Positions 24,171 through 33,851 of a stretch of 64,000 nt of DNA are shown here, piece after piece. The position numbers and the translations under genes were made by a program. Each line of letters starts with the position of its first letter. Position 1 is the stretch's first letter. The stretch is from CAWKOH01 sp963851245 (GTDB lineage: Bacteria > Actinomycetota > Acidimicrobiia > Acidimicrobiales > Palsa-688): the NCBI GenBank assembly GCA_963851245.1, contig CAWKOH010000003.1:124001-188000 (forward strand), in the 5' to 3' direction. Under the pieces are notes generated by a model. That model was not told the DNA's origin and made no database searches. It saw only the letters and a program-made list of their open reading frames with translations.

Positions 24171-26329
24171 GCGGACGGCCCCCGGCAGGGGGCCGTCCCA
24201 ACCGCAGCCGCCCCTCCCTCAGACGAGCCGGTAGGGGCGCGGCTGCAGGGAGGCCCGACGGCCCCCGCCCCGGTCCCGACCGATTGCGCCCGCGTCCCGC
24301 CCATCGAGCCCCTCGGCCCGGCCTCAGCCCGAGCGGCCGGGCTCGGGCGTTCATCCTCCTGCTTGTCATCGCCGCGGCCTTCTTGGTCATCTGCGCCCGG
24401 CTGGTGATGATCCAGGGCGTCCATTCGTCCCGGTACCTCGCCGCCGGAGGATCCGAATGGGAGCAGACCGTGACCCTCCCTGCAGAACGCGGTGCCATCC
24501 TGGATCGCAACGGCTACGAGCTCGCCATGTCGGTCCCCCAAACGACCATCTACGCCGACCCCCACCAGGTCTCTGACCCGCTGGCCGAGGCCAGCGCCCT
24601 CGCACCCATACTGGGGGTCAGTGCCACGACCTTGCACAACGAATTGACTGAGGCCAGTGGATTCGTCTACTTGGCCCGGACGGTCAGTGACACCACCGCC
24701 GCGAAGGTGGCCGCACTGAACCTCGCCGGCATCTACAGCCTCAAGGAGCCCAAGCGGGAATATCCAGCCGGCCAGCTGGCTCAGCCCCTGCTGGGCTCGG
24801 TCGGTACTGAAGGCAGCGGTTTGAGTGCTCTCGAGTACAAATACAACTCGCTCCTGGCGGGAACCCCCGGCCGGTCGATCGAGGAGATCGACCCTCAGGG
24901 GAATCAACTACCCGGTGGCCTGCAGCAGTACAAGGCCCCGGTCGCGGGCGAAGACCTGGTGCTGAGCATCGACGAGCCGCTTCAATACGAGGCGGAACAG
25001 GCCCTGGCCCAGGCGATAGTCGCCGCTCACGCCCACAGCGGTATCGCCCTGCTCATGGACAGCCGCACCGGGGAGATACTGGCCGACGCGCAGCTCACGA
25101 TGCCCAGTGCCGGAAGCACCCAACCGCCTGCGGTACCCGTCGACATCAAGGCACCCCCCGGGTCGCAGTCGCAGCAGCAGGCCCAGCCGGTTCAGGCCAG
25201 CTCCGCCAGTGCGTTCACGCAGGTCTACGAGCCTGGCTCGGTGAACAAGCTGATAACCATCTCGGCTGCTCTGCAGACCGGCGTGATCCAGCCTGGTGAC
25301 ATCTTCACTATCCCGAACTCCTACCGTGTCTCCGACGGCGTCTTCCATGACGCCGAGTCCCATCCGACGGAGCATTGGACCGTCACCGACATCCTGGCCA
25401 ACTCTTCCAACATCGGCACCATCCAGATCGCCCAGAGGCTGGGCAAGACGAACCTGCTTCACTACATCAGTTCCTTCGGGCTCGGGTCCGTGACCGACAT
25501 CGATTTTCCGGGCGAGTCGGCCGGTCTGCTTCCGACGTACTGGTCGGGCACCTCCATCGCCGACGTTCCGATCGGACAGGGCATCTCCGTCACCGCGGTG
25601 CAGATGCTCGCCGCTTACAACACCATCGCCGATGGTGGCATCTACGTTCCGCCCCGGTTGGTCGACGCGACCATAGATGGGCACGGTGTCGAACACCCGG
25701 TGCTGGCCGCTCCCACTCATCGGGTCGTGTCGACCACCGTCGCCAAGGAAATGACGACCATGCTCGATGAGGTGGTCCGGGTCGGCACCGGTACCGCCGC
25801 CAACCTCAATCCGTACACGGTCGCCGGCAAGACGGGCACCGGTCTGGTGCCGTCGAACGGGGGCTACGAGGCCGGTCACTATGTCGCCAGCTTCGCCGGC
25901 TTCGTGCCGGCCGAGAATCCCCAGATCACCGGCATGGTCGTAGTTGACAACACGCCCGACTACGGCGCCGCTGCGTCCGCCCCCACTTTCGCCACGATCG
26001 CCCGCGATGCTCTGGAAGAGTTCAACATCCCGCCGGCGCCCAAGCAGCCCCCGGCCCCGGGTGTGCCCCTGGCCACACCGGCGTCCGCCACCGGTGCCGG
26101 CGAGGTCGCCGGCACCCCGCTACCCGGTCTGGCCACCCCGGCGTCGGTCGACCCGACCACGCCGACAACCGCTGCTCCGGCGAGCAACGCGAACACCGGT
26201 ACCACCACAAGCACTACTGTGCCGTCGCCTCATTCGTCGACGCCCCCGACGACCCCTCCGCCAACGGTGCCGGCGACGCCACCGACGACCTCGGGTGTGC
26301 GATCGCGTTCCAGCCCCAGCACCGGCTGA
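24167..26329 (+). CDS. ftsI: Septal peptidoglycan transpeptidase FtsI (PBP3)
   Basis: Class B penicillin-binding protein that crosslinks septal murein. It has 720 residues. A Pro/Arg-rich cytoplasmic N-terminus of about 58 residues precedes the membrane helix (about 61-80); the dimerisation domain begins AERGAILDRNGYELA. The active site is complete: SVNK at 358-361, SSN at 413-415 and KTGT at 555-558. After the transpeptidase domain comes an unusual tail of about 100 residues rich in Thr, Pro, Ala and Ser instead of PASTA domains. ATG 24167 overlaps the ftsL stop. Confidence 0.95.
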   Translation: MSGRPPAGGRPNRSRPSLRRAGRGAAAGRPDGPRPGPDRLRPRPAHRAPRPGLSPSGRARAFILLLVIAAAFLVICARLVMIQGVHSSRYLAAGGSEWEQTVTLPAERGAILDRNGYELAMSVPQTTIYADPHQVSDPLAEASALAPILGVSATTLHNELTEASGFVYLARTVSDTTAAKVAALNLAGIYSLKEPKREYPAGQLAQPLLGSVGTEGSGLSALEYKYNSLLAGTPGRSIEEIDPQGNQLPGGLQQYKAPVAGEDLVLSIDEPLQYEAEQALAQAIVAAHAHSGIALLMDSRTGEILADAQLTMPSAGSTQPPAVPVDIKAPPGSQSQQQAQPVQASSASAFTQVYEPGSVNKLITISAALQTGVIQPGDIFTIPNSYRVSDGVFHDAESHPTEHWTVTDILANSSNIGTIQIAQRLGKTNLLHYISSFGLGSVTDIDFPGESAGLLPTYWSGTSIADVPIGQGISVTAVQMLAAYNTIADGGIYVPPRLVDATIDGHGVEHPVLAAPTHRVVSTTVAKEMTTMLDEVVRVGTGTAANLNPYTVAGKTGTGLVPSNGGYEAGHYVASFAGFVPAENPQITGMVVVDNTPDYGAAASAPTFATIARDALEEFNIPPAPKQPPAPGVPLATPASATGAGEVAGTPLPGLATPASVDPTTPTTAAPASNANTGTTTSTTVPSPHSSTPPTTPPPTVPATPPTTSGVRSRSSPSTG

Positions 26330-26336
26330 GGTTCCC

Positions 26337-27773
26337 GTGCGGCTCGATGGGTTGATAGCGGAGGCGGGCCTGAGGGAGCTAGGCCTGTTGAATCAGGTTC
26401 TTGGTGATCCGGCCACTGACGTCGGGTTCGTGACGATGGACTCGCGGACGGTGGTGCCTGGCGCCATGTTTGCGTGCGTGCCGGGCCAACGGACCGACGG
26501 GCACCTTTTTGCCCATGAGGCAGTAGCGCGGGGTGCCACCTCGATTCTGTGCGAGCGGGCCTTGGACCTCGACGTGGCCCAGACGGTGGTGACATCGGTC
26601 CGGCAGGCCCTCGGTCCAGTGTGTGACGCCTTCTTCGGTCACCCCTCGCGGGATCTGATTGTCGCGGCCGTCACGGGAACTAATGGAAAGACCACGACAT
26701 GCGCTTTCCTGAGCGCCATCTTCGAGGCGAATGGCTGGCCTTCAGCCACGGTGGGTACGCTGACCCACCAGCGGACTACGCCGGAAGCCCCCGATCTTCA
26801 TGCTCTTATGGCCAAGTGGCGGGATGACGGGGGTCGCGCCATCGCAATGGAAGTCTCGTCACACGCCCTTCACCAGCACCGGACCGACGCGGTCGACTTT
26901 GCCGCGGGGATATTCACGAATCTCACGCCCGAGCATCTCGACTACCACCAGACGATGGACGAGTATTTCCAAGCCAAGGCCCTGCTGTTCGAGCCGGGCC
27001 GAGTCGATGTCGCGGCCGTCAACCGTGGTGACCGTTGGGGGCGAAAGCTCATCAGCCGCCTCGAGGGCGGCCAAACCCGGCTCGAGACTTTTTCGATCGA
27101 CGACGCCCGGGACCTCCAGATCAAGCCGGGCCGGAGCTCCTTCCAGTTGGCGGGTCGGAGCGTAACCGTCAACCTCAGCGGGAAGTTCAACGTTGAGAAC
27201 GCTTTGGCCGCGGCAGCGTGTGCCCGGGGCTTGGGGATCGACTCTGCCGCCATCGTTGAGGGCCTGGGCTCGGTTACCGGAGTTCGGGGTCGCTTCGAGC
27301 TGGTCGAGGCCGGCCAGCCCTTCGCCGTGATCGTCGACTACGCCCATACGCCCGATGGTCTGGCCCAGGTTCTGAGAGCGGCCAGAGACCTGGGCCGCGG
27401 CCAGCTCATCGTCGTTTTCGGGGCCGGAGGCGACCGCGACCACGACAAACGGCCGTTGATGGGTCGGGTGGCTTCCGAGCTGACCGATCTCGCCATCGTG
27501 ACCTCCGACAATCCCCGCAGCGAGGACCCCGAGGCGATCATCGAGCAGATCGTCGCCGGCGCCGCCGGGCGACCCATGACCGTCGAGGCCGACCGGGCCG
27601 CCGCCATCGCCGCCGCCCTCGCCGTCGCCCGAGCCGGCGATGTCGTCGTGATAGCCGGCAAGGGCCACGAGCAGGGCCAGGAGGCGGCTGGGCGCACGGT
27701 GCCTTTCGACGACGCCGAGGTGGCCCGAGAGGCCCTGCTGCGGATCGAAGCTTCGAGGCGGGCCTACGAGTGA
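26337..27773 (+). CDS. murE: UDP-MurNAc-L-Ala-D-Glu:meso-DAP ligase MurE
   Basis: ATP-dependent ligase that adds the third stem residue, here expected to be meso-DAP made by the dap genes at the left of the window. From GTG 26337 it has 478 residues. Motifs: TMDSRTVVPGAMF, the ATP loop VTGTNGKTT, EVSSHAL, TNLTPEHLDYH, and the C-terminal SDNPRSEDP, whose DNPR sequence is the signature of DAP-specific MurE. The in-frame upstream extension is a shadow of the ftsI tail. It overlaps mraY by 4 bases, so no murF lies between them. Confidence 0.96.
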   Translation: MRLDGLIAEAGLRELGLLNQVLGDPATDVGFVTMDSRTVVPGAMFACVPGQRTDGHLFAHEAVARGATSILCERALDLDVAQTVVTSVRQALGPVCDAFFGHPSRDLIVAAVTGTNGKTTTCAFLSAIFEANGWPSATVGTLTHQRTTPEAPDLHALMAKWRDDGGRAIAMEVSSHALHQHRTDAVDFAAGIFTNLTPEHLDYHQTMDEYFQAKALLFEPGRVDVAAVNRGDRWGRKLISRLEGGQTRLETFSIDDARDLQIKPGRSSFQLAGRSVTVNLSGKFNVENALAAAACARGLGIDSAAIVEGLGSVTGVRGRFELVEAGQPFAVIVDYAHTPDGLAQVLRAARDLGRGQLIVVFGAGGDRDHDKRPLMGRVASELTDLAIVTSDNPRSEDPEAIIEQIVAGAAGRPMTVEADRAAAIAAALAVARAGDVVVIAGKGHEQGQEAAGRTVPFDDAEVAREALLRIEASRRAYE

Positions 27774-28798
27774 CCGACCTGCTCCTGGGGGGCGGTATCG
27801 CCCTGGTGGTGGCCATGCTCGCCACCCCGCTCCTCATCAACTGGCTGCGGGCGAGAGGGATCGGCCAGCAGATACGCGAGGACGGGCCCGAACGACACCT
27901 CACGAAAGCGGGCACACCGACCATGGGCGGCCTGGCCCTTATCGGTGCGTCGGCGGTTGGCTACCTCGTCGCTCACGTACAGGCCACCTTTACGACCCGA
28001 GGGCTGGTGGCTCTTTCGGCCATCGGCGCGTCGGCCGGGGTCGGCCTCGTCGACGACTGGATCAAGGTGCACCGCCAGCGCAGTCTCGGCCTCAACAAGC
28101 GGGCCAAAGCCGCGAGCCAGTTGGTCATCGCCCTGGCGTTCGCGATCATCTGCGTCACTTGGCTCCGGGTCGACACCCACCTCTCTTTCACCCGTTACAA
28201 CTCTCTCGGTGTAAATCTGGGGAAGGTCGGCTGGGTGATCTTTGCCGTACTGATGATCGTCGGTTTCAGCAACGCAGTGAACCTCACCGACGGATTGGAC
28301 GGGTTGGCGGCCGGGTCGTCGGTCTTCACGTTCGCGACCTTCACCATCATCGGCTTCTATCAGTTCAAGCACTTGAACATCTACCGGAACCCGGCCGCCC
28401 TCGACGAAGCGGTCCTGGCTGCCGCGCTGGTGGGCGGCTGTGCCGGCTTCCTCTGGTTCAACGCCGCCCCGGCCCGGATATTCATGGGCGATACCGGGTC
28501 GCTCGGGATCGGCACCGGCATTGCCACGCTGGCGCTGCTGGAGAACGTGGACCTGCTTCTCTTCCTCGTCGGCGGTCTTTACGTCCTGGAGACCTTGTCG
28601 GTGATCTTGCAGGTGGGCAGCTTCCGGTTGTTTCGGCGCCGGGTCTTCCGTATGGCTCCAATCCACCATCATTTCGAGCTCGCCGGCTGGCCCGAGACGA
28701 CGGTGATAATCCGTTTCTGGATCCTGGCGGGCGTCTTCACGGCGTTGTCACTCGGGGTCTTCTACGCCGACTTTCTCTCCAAAGGTGGTACCGGGTGA
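27770..28798 (+). CDS. mraY: Phospho-MurNAc-pentapeptide translocase MraY
   Basis: Makes lipid I from UDP-MurNAc-pentapeptide and undecaprenyl phosphate in the inner membrane. It has 342 residues and about ten hydrophobic helices. Signature loops: HLTKAGTPTMGG, the catalytic LVDDWIKV, NAVNLTDGLDGLAAG and FMGDTGSLGIG, and near the end APIHHHFELAGWPE. The GTG start overlaps the murE stop (GTGA), and its stop overlaps the murD start in the same way. Confidence 0.97.
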   Translation: MTDLLLGGGIALVVAMLATPLLINWLRARGIGQQIREDGPERHLTKAGTPTMGGLALIGASAVGYLVAHVQATFTTRGLVALSAIGASAGVGLVDDWIKVHRQRSLGLNKRAKAASQLVIALAFAIICVTWLRVDTHLSFTRYNSLGVNLGKVGWVIFAVLMIVGFSNAVNLTDGLDGLAAGSSVFTFATFTIIGFYQFKHLNIYRNPAALDEAVLAAALVGGCAGFLWFNAAPARIFMGDTGSLGIGTGIATLALLENVDLLLFLVGGLYVLETLSVILQVGSFRLFRRRVFRMAPIHHHFELAGWPETTVIIRFWILAGVFTALSLGVFYADFLSKGGTG

Positions 28799-30150
28799 GT
28801 GGGCGCCGGGTGATCGTCGTCGGGTTTGGCCTGACCGGCCGGGCTGTCGCCAGAGAGCTGGTGGCCGCGGGTGACGCTGTCACGGTGCTCGATGACCAAC
28901 CGACTGCCGAGGCTCGGGAGGCGGGAAGGTCGCTCGGCCTTTCAATCGAGCCGATGCCGGCCGGAGCGGCCCTCGAACGGCTGATCGCGGGAGCCGAAGC
29001 GGTCATTCCCAGTCCAGGGGTGCCCGTGGGTCATCCGATCTTCGAGGCGGCCAGACGGGCGGGCGTTCCGGTGCGGGCCGAGATCGAACTGGCCGCGCGT
29101 CTGTGCGCGGGCCGTGGAGCCCCCCGCCTCCTCGCCATCACCGGCACCAACGGAAAGACCACCGTGACCACCCTGGTGACGAACATGCTGAACCGCTCCG
29201 GCCGGCGGGCGATAGCGGCCGGGAATATCGGGGTGCCCATGATCGAAGCCGTGCGATCGGACGTCGACGTGGTGGTGGCGGAGGTTTCGTCTTTCCAGCT
29301 CCAGATGACCGAGCGGTTCCATCCTGAGGTGAGCTGCTGGCTCAACCTGGCCGCGGATCACCTGGACTGGCACCCCTCGCCGGACCACTACGCCGCGGCC
29401 AAGGCGAAGGTCTGGGCCAACCAGGGACCGGGTGACTCCGCGGTGTACAACATCGATGACCCGGTGGTGCGGGCCGAGGCCGACCGGATCCCGCCCGGAG
29501 TCGAGAGAGTCCAGTTCTCGACCCGGACCACCGCGGCCTACTCGGTGAAAGGTGACCGTCTGCTGGGCCCGCACGGCCTGGGCCTGCTGTCGACTGCCGA
29601 CCTGCCTCGGGCGCTGCCCCACGATGTGGCCAACTCGCTGGCTGCCGCCGCGGTGGCCCTGGCGGCGGGAGCGACGGTTGAAGGCTGCCGGGCCGGCCTG
29701 ACATCGACTCTTCCCCTCCCTCACCGGGTCAGTTTCGTCGCCGAGAGCGGCGGGGTCGCCTGGTATGACGATTCGAAGGCCACCACCCCGGCGTCAGTGC
29801 TGGCTGCTGTGGCTGGGTTTCCTTCGGTGGTGCTCATAGCTGGAGGTCGCAACAAGGGACTCGACCTCGAAGCTCTCTCTGCCGCGGCCCCGCCGGTCAG
29901 GGCGGTGGTCGCCATCGGAGAAGCGTCCGGCGAGATCGTGCAGGCCTTCGGGCGGGCGGTTCCGGTTAGGACTGCGGCCAACATGACCGCCGCCGTCGAA
30001 GCGGCCCGGGCCCTGGCCCGGGCAGGGGACGCCGTGTTGCTGTCCCCTGGATGCGCCAGCTTCGACTGGTACTCGTCGTATTCGGCACGCGGCGATGACT
30101 TCGTGGCCATCGTCAAAAAGACGTTGGAGAAAGGGGAAGGCAAGTGCTGA
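28795..30150 (+). CDS. murD: UDP-MurNAc-L-alanine:D-glutamate ligase MurD
   Basis: Adds D-Glu to UDP-MurNAc-L-Ala. From GTG 28795 it has 451 residues: an N-terminal Rossmann-like domain (VIVVGFGLTGRAVARELVAAG), the ATP loop ITGTNGKTTVTTLV, EVSSFQLQ and NLAADHLDWH, then a C-terminal domain with YDDSKATTPASV and LLSPGCASFDWYSSYSARGD. The N-terminal part of the longer open frame overlaps mraY and is discarded. It overlaps ftsW by 7 bases. Confidence 0.96.
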   Translation: MSGRRVIVVGFGLTGRAVARELVAAGDAVTVLDDQPTAEAREAGRSLGLSIEPMPAGAALERLIAGAEAVIPSPGVPVGHPIFEAARRAGVPVRAEIELAARLCAGRGAPRLLAITGTNGKTTVTTLVTNMLNRSGRRAIAAGNIGVPMIEAVRSDVDVVVAEVSSFQLQMTERFHPEVSCWLNLAADHLDWHPSPDHYAAAKAKVWANQGPGDSAVYNIDDPVVRAEADRIPPGVERVQFSTRTTAAYSVKGDRLLGPHGLGLLSTADLPRALPHDVANSLAAAAVALAAGATVEGCRAGLTSTLPLPHRVSFVAESGGVAWYDDSKATTPASVLAAVAGFPSVVLIAGGRNKGLDLEALSAAAPPVRAVVAIGEASGEIVQAFGRAVPVRTAANMTAAVEAARALARAGDAVLLSPGCASFDWYSSYSARGDDFVAIVKKTLEKGEGKC

Positions 30151-31310
30151 CAACCGGTGCACGTCCGGACGCAACCCGGCTCGCTTCCGAACCAAATCCC
30201 AGGCGACCCGTTCATCTCCCACGGTCGAACAAGCCGGGCGGCAGCTTCTGGGTGCTGTTGTTCCTGGTGGCCATCCTCTGTCTCATCGGGGTGGTCATGG
30301 TTTTGTCCGCCTCGTCGATCCTGAGCCTGCAGCAGTTCGGTTCGCCGTGGCACTTCTTTGCCCGCCAGGTGGTGTGGCTGGTCGTCGGGTCGGTCGGGTT
30401 CTTGCTGGCGCTCCGTATCGACCACGAACGCTGGAGAGCGCCGGCCCGAGCGCTGATGTACTTGACCATCGGGCTTCTGTTCGCGGTACTGGTACCCGGT
30501 GTCGGTGTCAGCTCAGGCGGTGCATCCCGGTGGATCGGCACGTCATCCATCCAGCTTCAACCCTCCGAGCTGGCGAAGATGGCCCTGGTCCTTTTTGCAG
30601 CCGATGTGCTTGACCGGCGTTCTGGTCGAGATTGGAAGTATCGCAGCGGACCGGTGCTGGCCGTCGTAGTCCTTCTCATCGCCCTCGTCATGGCTCAGCC
30701 CGACATGGGAACGACCATGGTCCTCGTGTGCATCGCCGCCGCCATGTTGTTCACGGCCGGCATGCCGATCAAACCCATGCTCGGACTCGCCGGCGTTGGC
30801 GTCGTAGTCAGTTACCTGCTGGCGAAGGCGGCCCCGTACAGGTGGCGGCGGATCACCGCCTTCCTCAATCCGTTCAAGAATGCGTCCAATGCGGGTTATC
30901 AAGAGGTGCAGGCGCTCCTGGCCCAGGCCCACGGTCACATACTCGGTGACGGGTTGGGGTCGAGTGTCGCCAGTTACGGTTTCCTCCCCAACGCCCAGAC
31001 CGACTTCATATTCGCCATCATCGCCGAGGAAACCGGCCTGGTGGGCGGCGTGCTCTTGAGCGGCTTGTTCGTCACCCTCGGGTTGGTCGGGACCCGGGTG
31101 GCGTGCCGGGCGCCATCGCGGTACGCGGCCCTGGTGGCGTCTGGTATCACCGCCTGGCTCGTGGGTCAGGCCGTCATCAACATCGGGGCCGTAGTCGATC
31201 TCCTTCCGGTGACCGGGGTGCCCCTGCCCTTCGTTTCTTTCGGCGGCTCCTCCCTGGTGATCGCCCTTTTCGCCGCAGGAATGCTGGCGAACATCGCCAA
31301 GAGGGCGTGA
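30144..31310 (+). CDS. ftsW: Septal peptidoglycan glycosyltransferase FtsW
   Basis: SEDS-family polymerase of lipid II that works with FtsI. It has 388 residues and about ten membrane helices. Typical segments are VMVLSASS near helix 1, QLQPSELAKMALVLFAA, QPDMGTTMV, a large extracytoplasmic loop with GYQEVQALLAQAHG and LPNAQTDFIFAIIAEETG, and the C-terminal PVTGVPLPFVSFGGSS. GTG 30144 lies 7 bases inside murD. Confidence 0.95.
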   Translation: MLTTGARPDATRLASEPNPRRPVHLPRSNKPGGSFWVLLFLVAILCLIGVVMVLSASSILSLQQFGSPWHFFARQVVWLVVGSVGFLLALRIDHERWRAPARALMYLTIGLLFAVLVPGVGVSSGGASRWIGTSSIQLQPSELAKMALVLFAADVLDRRSGRDWKYRSGPVLAVVVLLIALVMAQPDMGTTMVLVCIAAAMLFTAGMPIKPMLGLAGVGVVVSYLLAKAAPYRWRRITAFLNPFKNASNAGYQEVQALLAQAHGHILGDGLGSSVASYGFLPNAQTDFIFAIIAEETGLVGGVLLSGLFVTLGLVGTRVACRAPSRYAALVASGITAWLVGQAVINIGAVVDLLPVTGVPLPFVSFGGSSLVIALFAAGMLANIAKRA

Positions 31311-32452
31311 GATTGCGGCGTTCCACGGCGGAGCCCAGAGATGGCACGTGGGCGGTCATCGCCGGTGGCGGCACCGGCGGCCATGTCGTCCCTGCCGTCG
31401 CGATAGGCCGGGCGTTGGTGGAGCGGGGCCATGGCGTCGAATCCATCATGTTCGTCGGGTCGAAGCGAGGGATAGAACGCCGATTGGTTCCCGCCGCGGG
31501 CTTTCGGATCGTCCTGCTTCCGGGCCGCGGCATTGCCCGGCGGCTCACCTGGGACAATGTGGGTGCCGTCTTGGGGCTTCTCGCTGCGGTCGTCCGCGCC
31601 GTGGTGCTGATTGGCAATCAGCGCCCCGCTGTGGTGATCAGCGTCGGCGGCTACGCCGGCGTTCCCTGCTCCCTGGCCGCGGTCCTGTGGCGGGTTCCCC
31701 TGATCGTGGCCGAGCAGAACGCTGCCCCCGGCCTGGCCAACCGGATCACCGGACGATTTGCCTCCGCCTGTGCCGTGTCGTTCCCCGGAACTCCACTCCC
31801 GCGCGCCGTGATGACCGGAAACCCGGTGCGGCCCGAGCTCCTAGGGGTCGAACGCTCATGCGAGGCGGGCGCGGCGGCGCGAGCTGAGCTTGGTTTGCCC
31901 TCGAGCGCACTCGTAGTGGTCGCGGCAGGCGGGTCCCTGGGAGCCCGACGGATCAACGAGGCGGTCCTCGGGCTGGCGTCCGCCTGGTCGGAGCGTTCAG
32001 GGGTGGCCATTCACCACGTGGTCGGGGAGCGGGACTGGGCATCGTTCTCGGCCCGGTCCCCGACCTTGCCGCCGGGAGGCCTCGTTTACCGCCAGGTCAG
32101 GTTCGAGGACCGGATGGACCTGGTTCTTGCCGCCGCCGATGTAGCCGTCCAGCGAGCGGGAGCGAGCACCGTGTCCGAATTGGCGGTGGCAGGCCTTCCT
32201 TCCATCCTCATTCCCCTCCCAGGGGCCCCGAACGATCATCAGACCGCCAACGCTCGCCGCTTCGCCGAGGCCGGGGCGGCCGTGCTGATCCCGGACGCCG
32301 AGCTGGACCCGCTCCGCCTGGGGGCGGAGCTGGACGGTCTGCTCGGCGATGAGTCCCGCCGCCGCAAGATGAGTGACGAGGCCCGGGCTCTGGCTCATCC
32401 TGGGGCCGCCGCGGCGGTGGCATCGCTCGCGGAGGAACATGCCCGTGGCTGA
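31307..32452 (+). CDS. murG: UDP-GlcNAc:undecaprenyl-PP-MurNAc-pentapeptide transferase MurG
   Basis: Converts lipid I to lipid II on the cytoplasmic membrane face. 381 residues from GTG 31307 (overlapping the ftsW stop as GTGA). N-terminal glycine loop AGGGTGGHVVPAVAIG, second loop SVGGYAGVP, then AEQNAAPGLANR, and in the C-terminal UDP-GlcNAc domain VVAAGGSLGARRINEA and QRAGASTVSELAVAGLPSIL. It overlaps murC by 14 bases. Confidence 0.96.
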   Translation: MRLRRSTAEPRDGTWAVIAGGGTGGHVVPAVAIGRALVERGHGVESIMFVGSKRGIERRLVPAAGFRIVLLPGRGIARRLTWDNVGAVLGLLAAVVRAVVLIGNQRPAVVISVGGYAGVPCSLAAVLWRVPLIVAEQNAAPGLANRITGRFASACAVSFPGTPLPRAVMTGNPVRPELLGVERSCEAGAAARAELGLPSSALVVVAAGGSLGARRINEAVLGLASAWSERSGVAIHHVVGERDWASFSARSPTLPPGGLVYRQVRFEDRMDLVLAAADVAVQRAGASTVSELAVAGLPSILIPLPGAPNDHQTANARRFAEAGAAVLIPDAELDPLRLGAELDGLLGDESRRRKMSDEARALAHPGAAAAVASLAEEHARG

Positions 32453-33851
32453 ACCCGCCTCGTCTCGCTACCCGGACTTGAGCCGGGCTCGCCGGGTCCA
32501 CTTGATCGGCGCGGGGGGCGCGGGCATGAACGCCATCGGAAGCGTCCTTCTGGCCATGGGTCACCGGGTGAGCGGCAGCGACGCCGTCGAATCGGCCGCT
32601 CTGACCCGCCTGTCCGGTCTGGGCGCGGAAGTTCATGTGGGGCATGAGGCCCGCTGGATCGGGGACGCCGACGTCGTGGCTCGATCCACGGCGATTCCGG
32701 ACGGCAATGTGGAGGTCCAGGAGGCGGCGAGGCGAGGGCTGAGGGTCTGGCGGCGGTCCGAGCTGCTGGCGTCGGTGTGCGTCACTAGTCGAGTGGTGGC
32801 GGTATCAGGCACCCACGGCAAGACGAGCACGTCCTCGATGCTGGCTTTGGTGCTACGGGCCGCGGGGATGCATCCTTCCATGATCGTTGGCGGCGACGTC
32901 GCCGGGGTGGGCTCGGGTGCGGTCTGGGACGCCGCGGGCGAATGGCTGGTGGTCGAGGCCGACGAGAGCGACGGCACCTTCTTGGAGCTGGGGGCCGAGG
33001 CGGTGGTGGTGACGAGCGTGGAGCCGGACCACCTTGACTACTACGGGTCCGAGGAGGCGATGCGAGCTGCTTTCGTTCGCTTTGTCGGCGGCGCACCCGG
33101 ACCCGCCGTCCTGTGCGCCGATGACCCCGGCGCCGCCGCTCTGGTCCGGATCGACCGGGTCGGAGCCCGGACCTACGGGCTGGCTGAGACCGCCGATGTG
33201 CGAATCGGCGACGTCGCTATCGGGGTTTCCGATTCTCGCTTCTCGCTGTCGACCCGGGATGGGCCGGTCGGCCGGGTGCACCTTCAGGTCCCCGGGTTGC
33301 TCTATGTGCGCAACGCCACCGCCGCCCTGACCATGGCTCATTCCCTCGGTGTCCCATGGGAGCTGGCGGTGGCCGGCGTGGAGGGCTACCGGGGGGTGGC
33401 CAGACGGTTCGAGCGGCGCGGCGCCCATGGTGGGGTCACCTTCATCGACGACTACGGGCACCTCCCCGGAGAGGTCTCGGCCACGCTCGCCGCCGCGCAA
33501 AGAGGTGGATGGGACCGGATCGTCGCCGTCTTCCAACCCCATCGCTACTCGAGAACCGAAGCACTGTGGCCGCAGTTCGCCGGGGCCTTCGCCGGCTCCG
33601 ATGTGCTCGTGGTGACCGACGTGTACGGCGCCGGTGAACCACCCCGGCCGGGGATCACGGGCGAGCTGATCGCGAATGCGGTGAGGGAGGCCGGCTCTGG
33701 CATCGAGGTGCGCTACGCCCCGACCCTCGATGAGGCCGTCGCCCTGCTCGAACAGGAGCTCAGGGCCGGTGATTTGTGCCTGACCCTCGGGGCCGGGGAC
33801 ATCACAACGCTCCCGGACCGGTTGATGCCGACGGGCGAAGGCCGTGATTGA
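32439..33851 (+). CDS. murC: UDP-MurNAc:L-alanine ligase MurC
   Basis: Adds L-Ala to UDP-MurNAc, the first stem-peptide step. 470 residues from ATG 32439, which has GGAGG four bases before it. Motifs: VHLIGAGGAGMNAIGSVLLAMGH, the ATP loop SGTHGKTSTSSM, EADESDGTFL, VEPDHLDYYG, the C-terminal IDDYGHLPGEV (His-containing where many have YAHHP) and FQPHRYSRTE. A GTG at 32445 is a weaker alternative. It overlaps murB by 8 bases. Confidence 0.95.
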   Translation: MPVAEPASSRYPDLSRARRVHLIGAGGAGMNAIGSVLLAMGHRVSGSDAVESAALTRLSGLGAEVHVGHEARWIGDADVVARSTAIPDGNVEVQEAARRGLRVWRRSELLASVCVTSRVVAVSGTHGKTSTSSMLALVLRAAGMHPSMIVGGDVAGVGSGAVWDAAGEWLVVEADESDGTFLELGAEAVVVTSVEPDHLDYYGSEEAMRAAFVRFVGGAPGPAVLCADDPGAAALVRIDRVGARTYGLAETADVRIGDVAIGVSDSRFSLSTRDGPVGRVHLQVPGLLYVRNATAALTMAHSLGVPWELAVAGVEGYRGVARRFERRGAHGGVTFIDDYGHLPGEVSATLAAAQRGGWDRIVAVFQPHRYSRTEALWPQFAGAFAGSDVLVVTDVYGAGEPPRPGITGELIANAVREAGSGIEVRYAPTLDEAVALLEQELRAGDLCLTLGAGDITTLPDRLMPTGEGRD

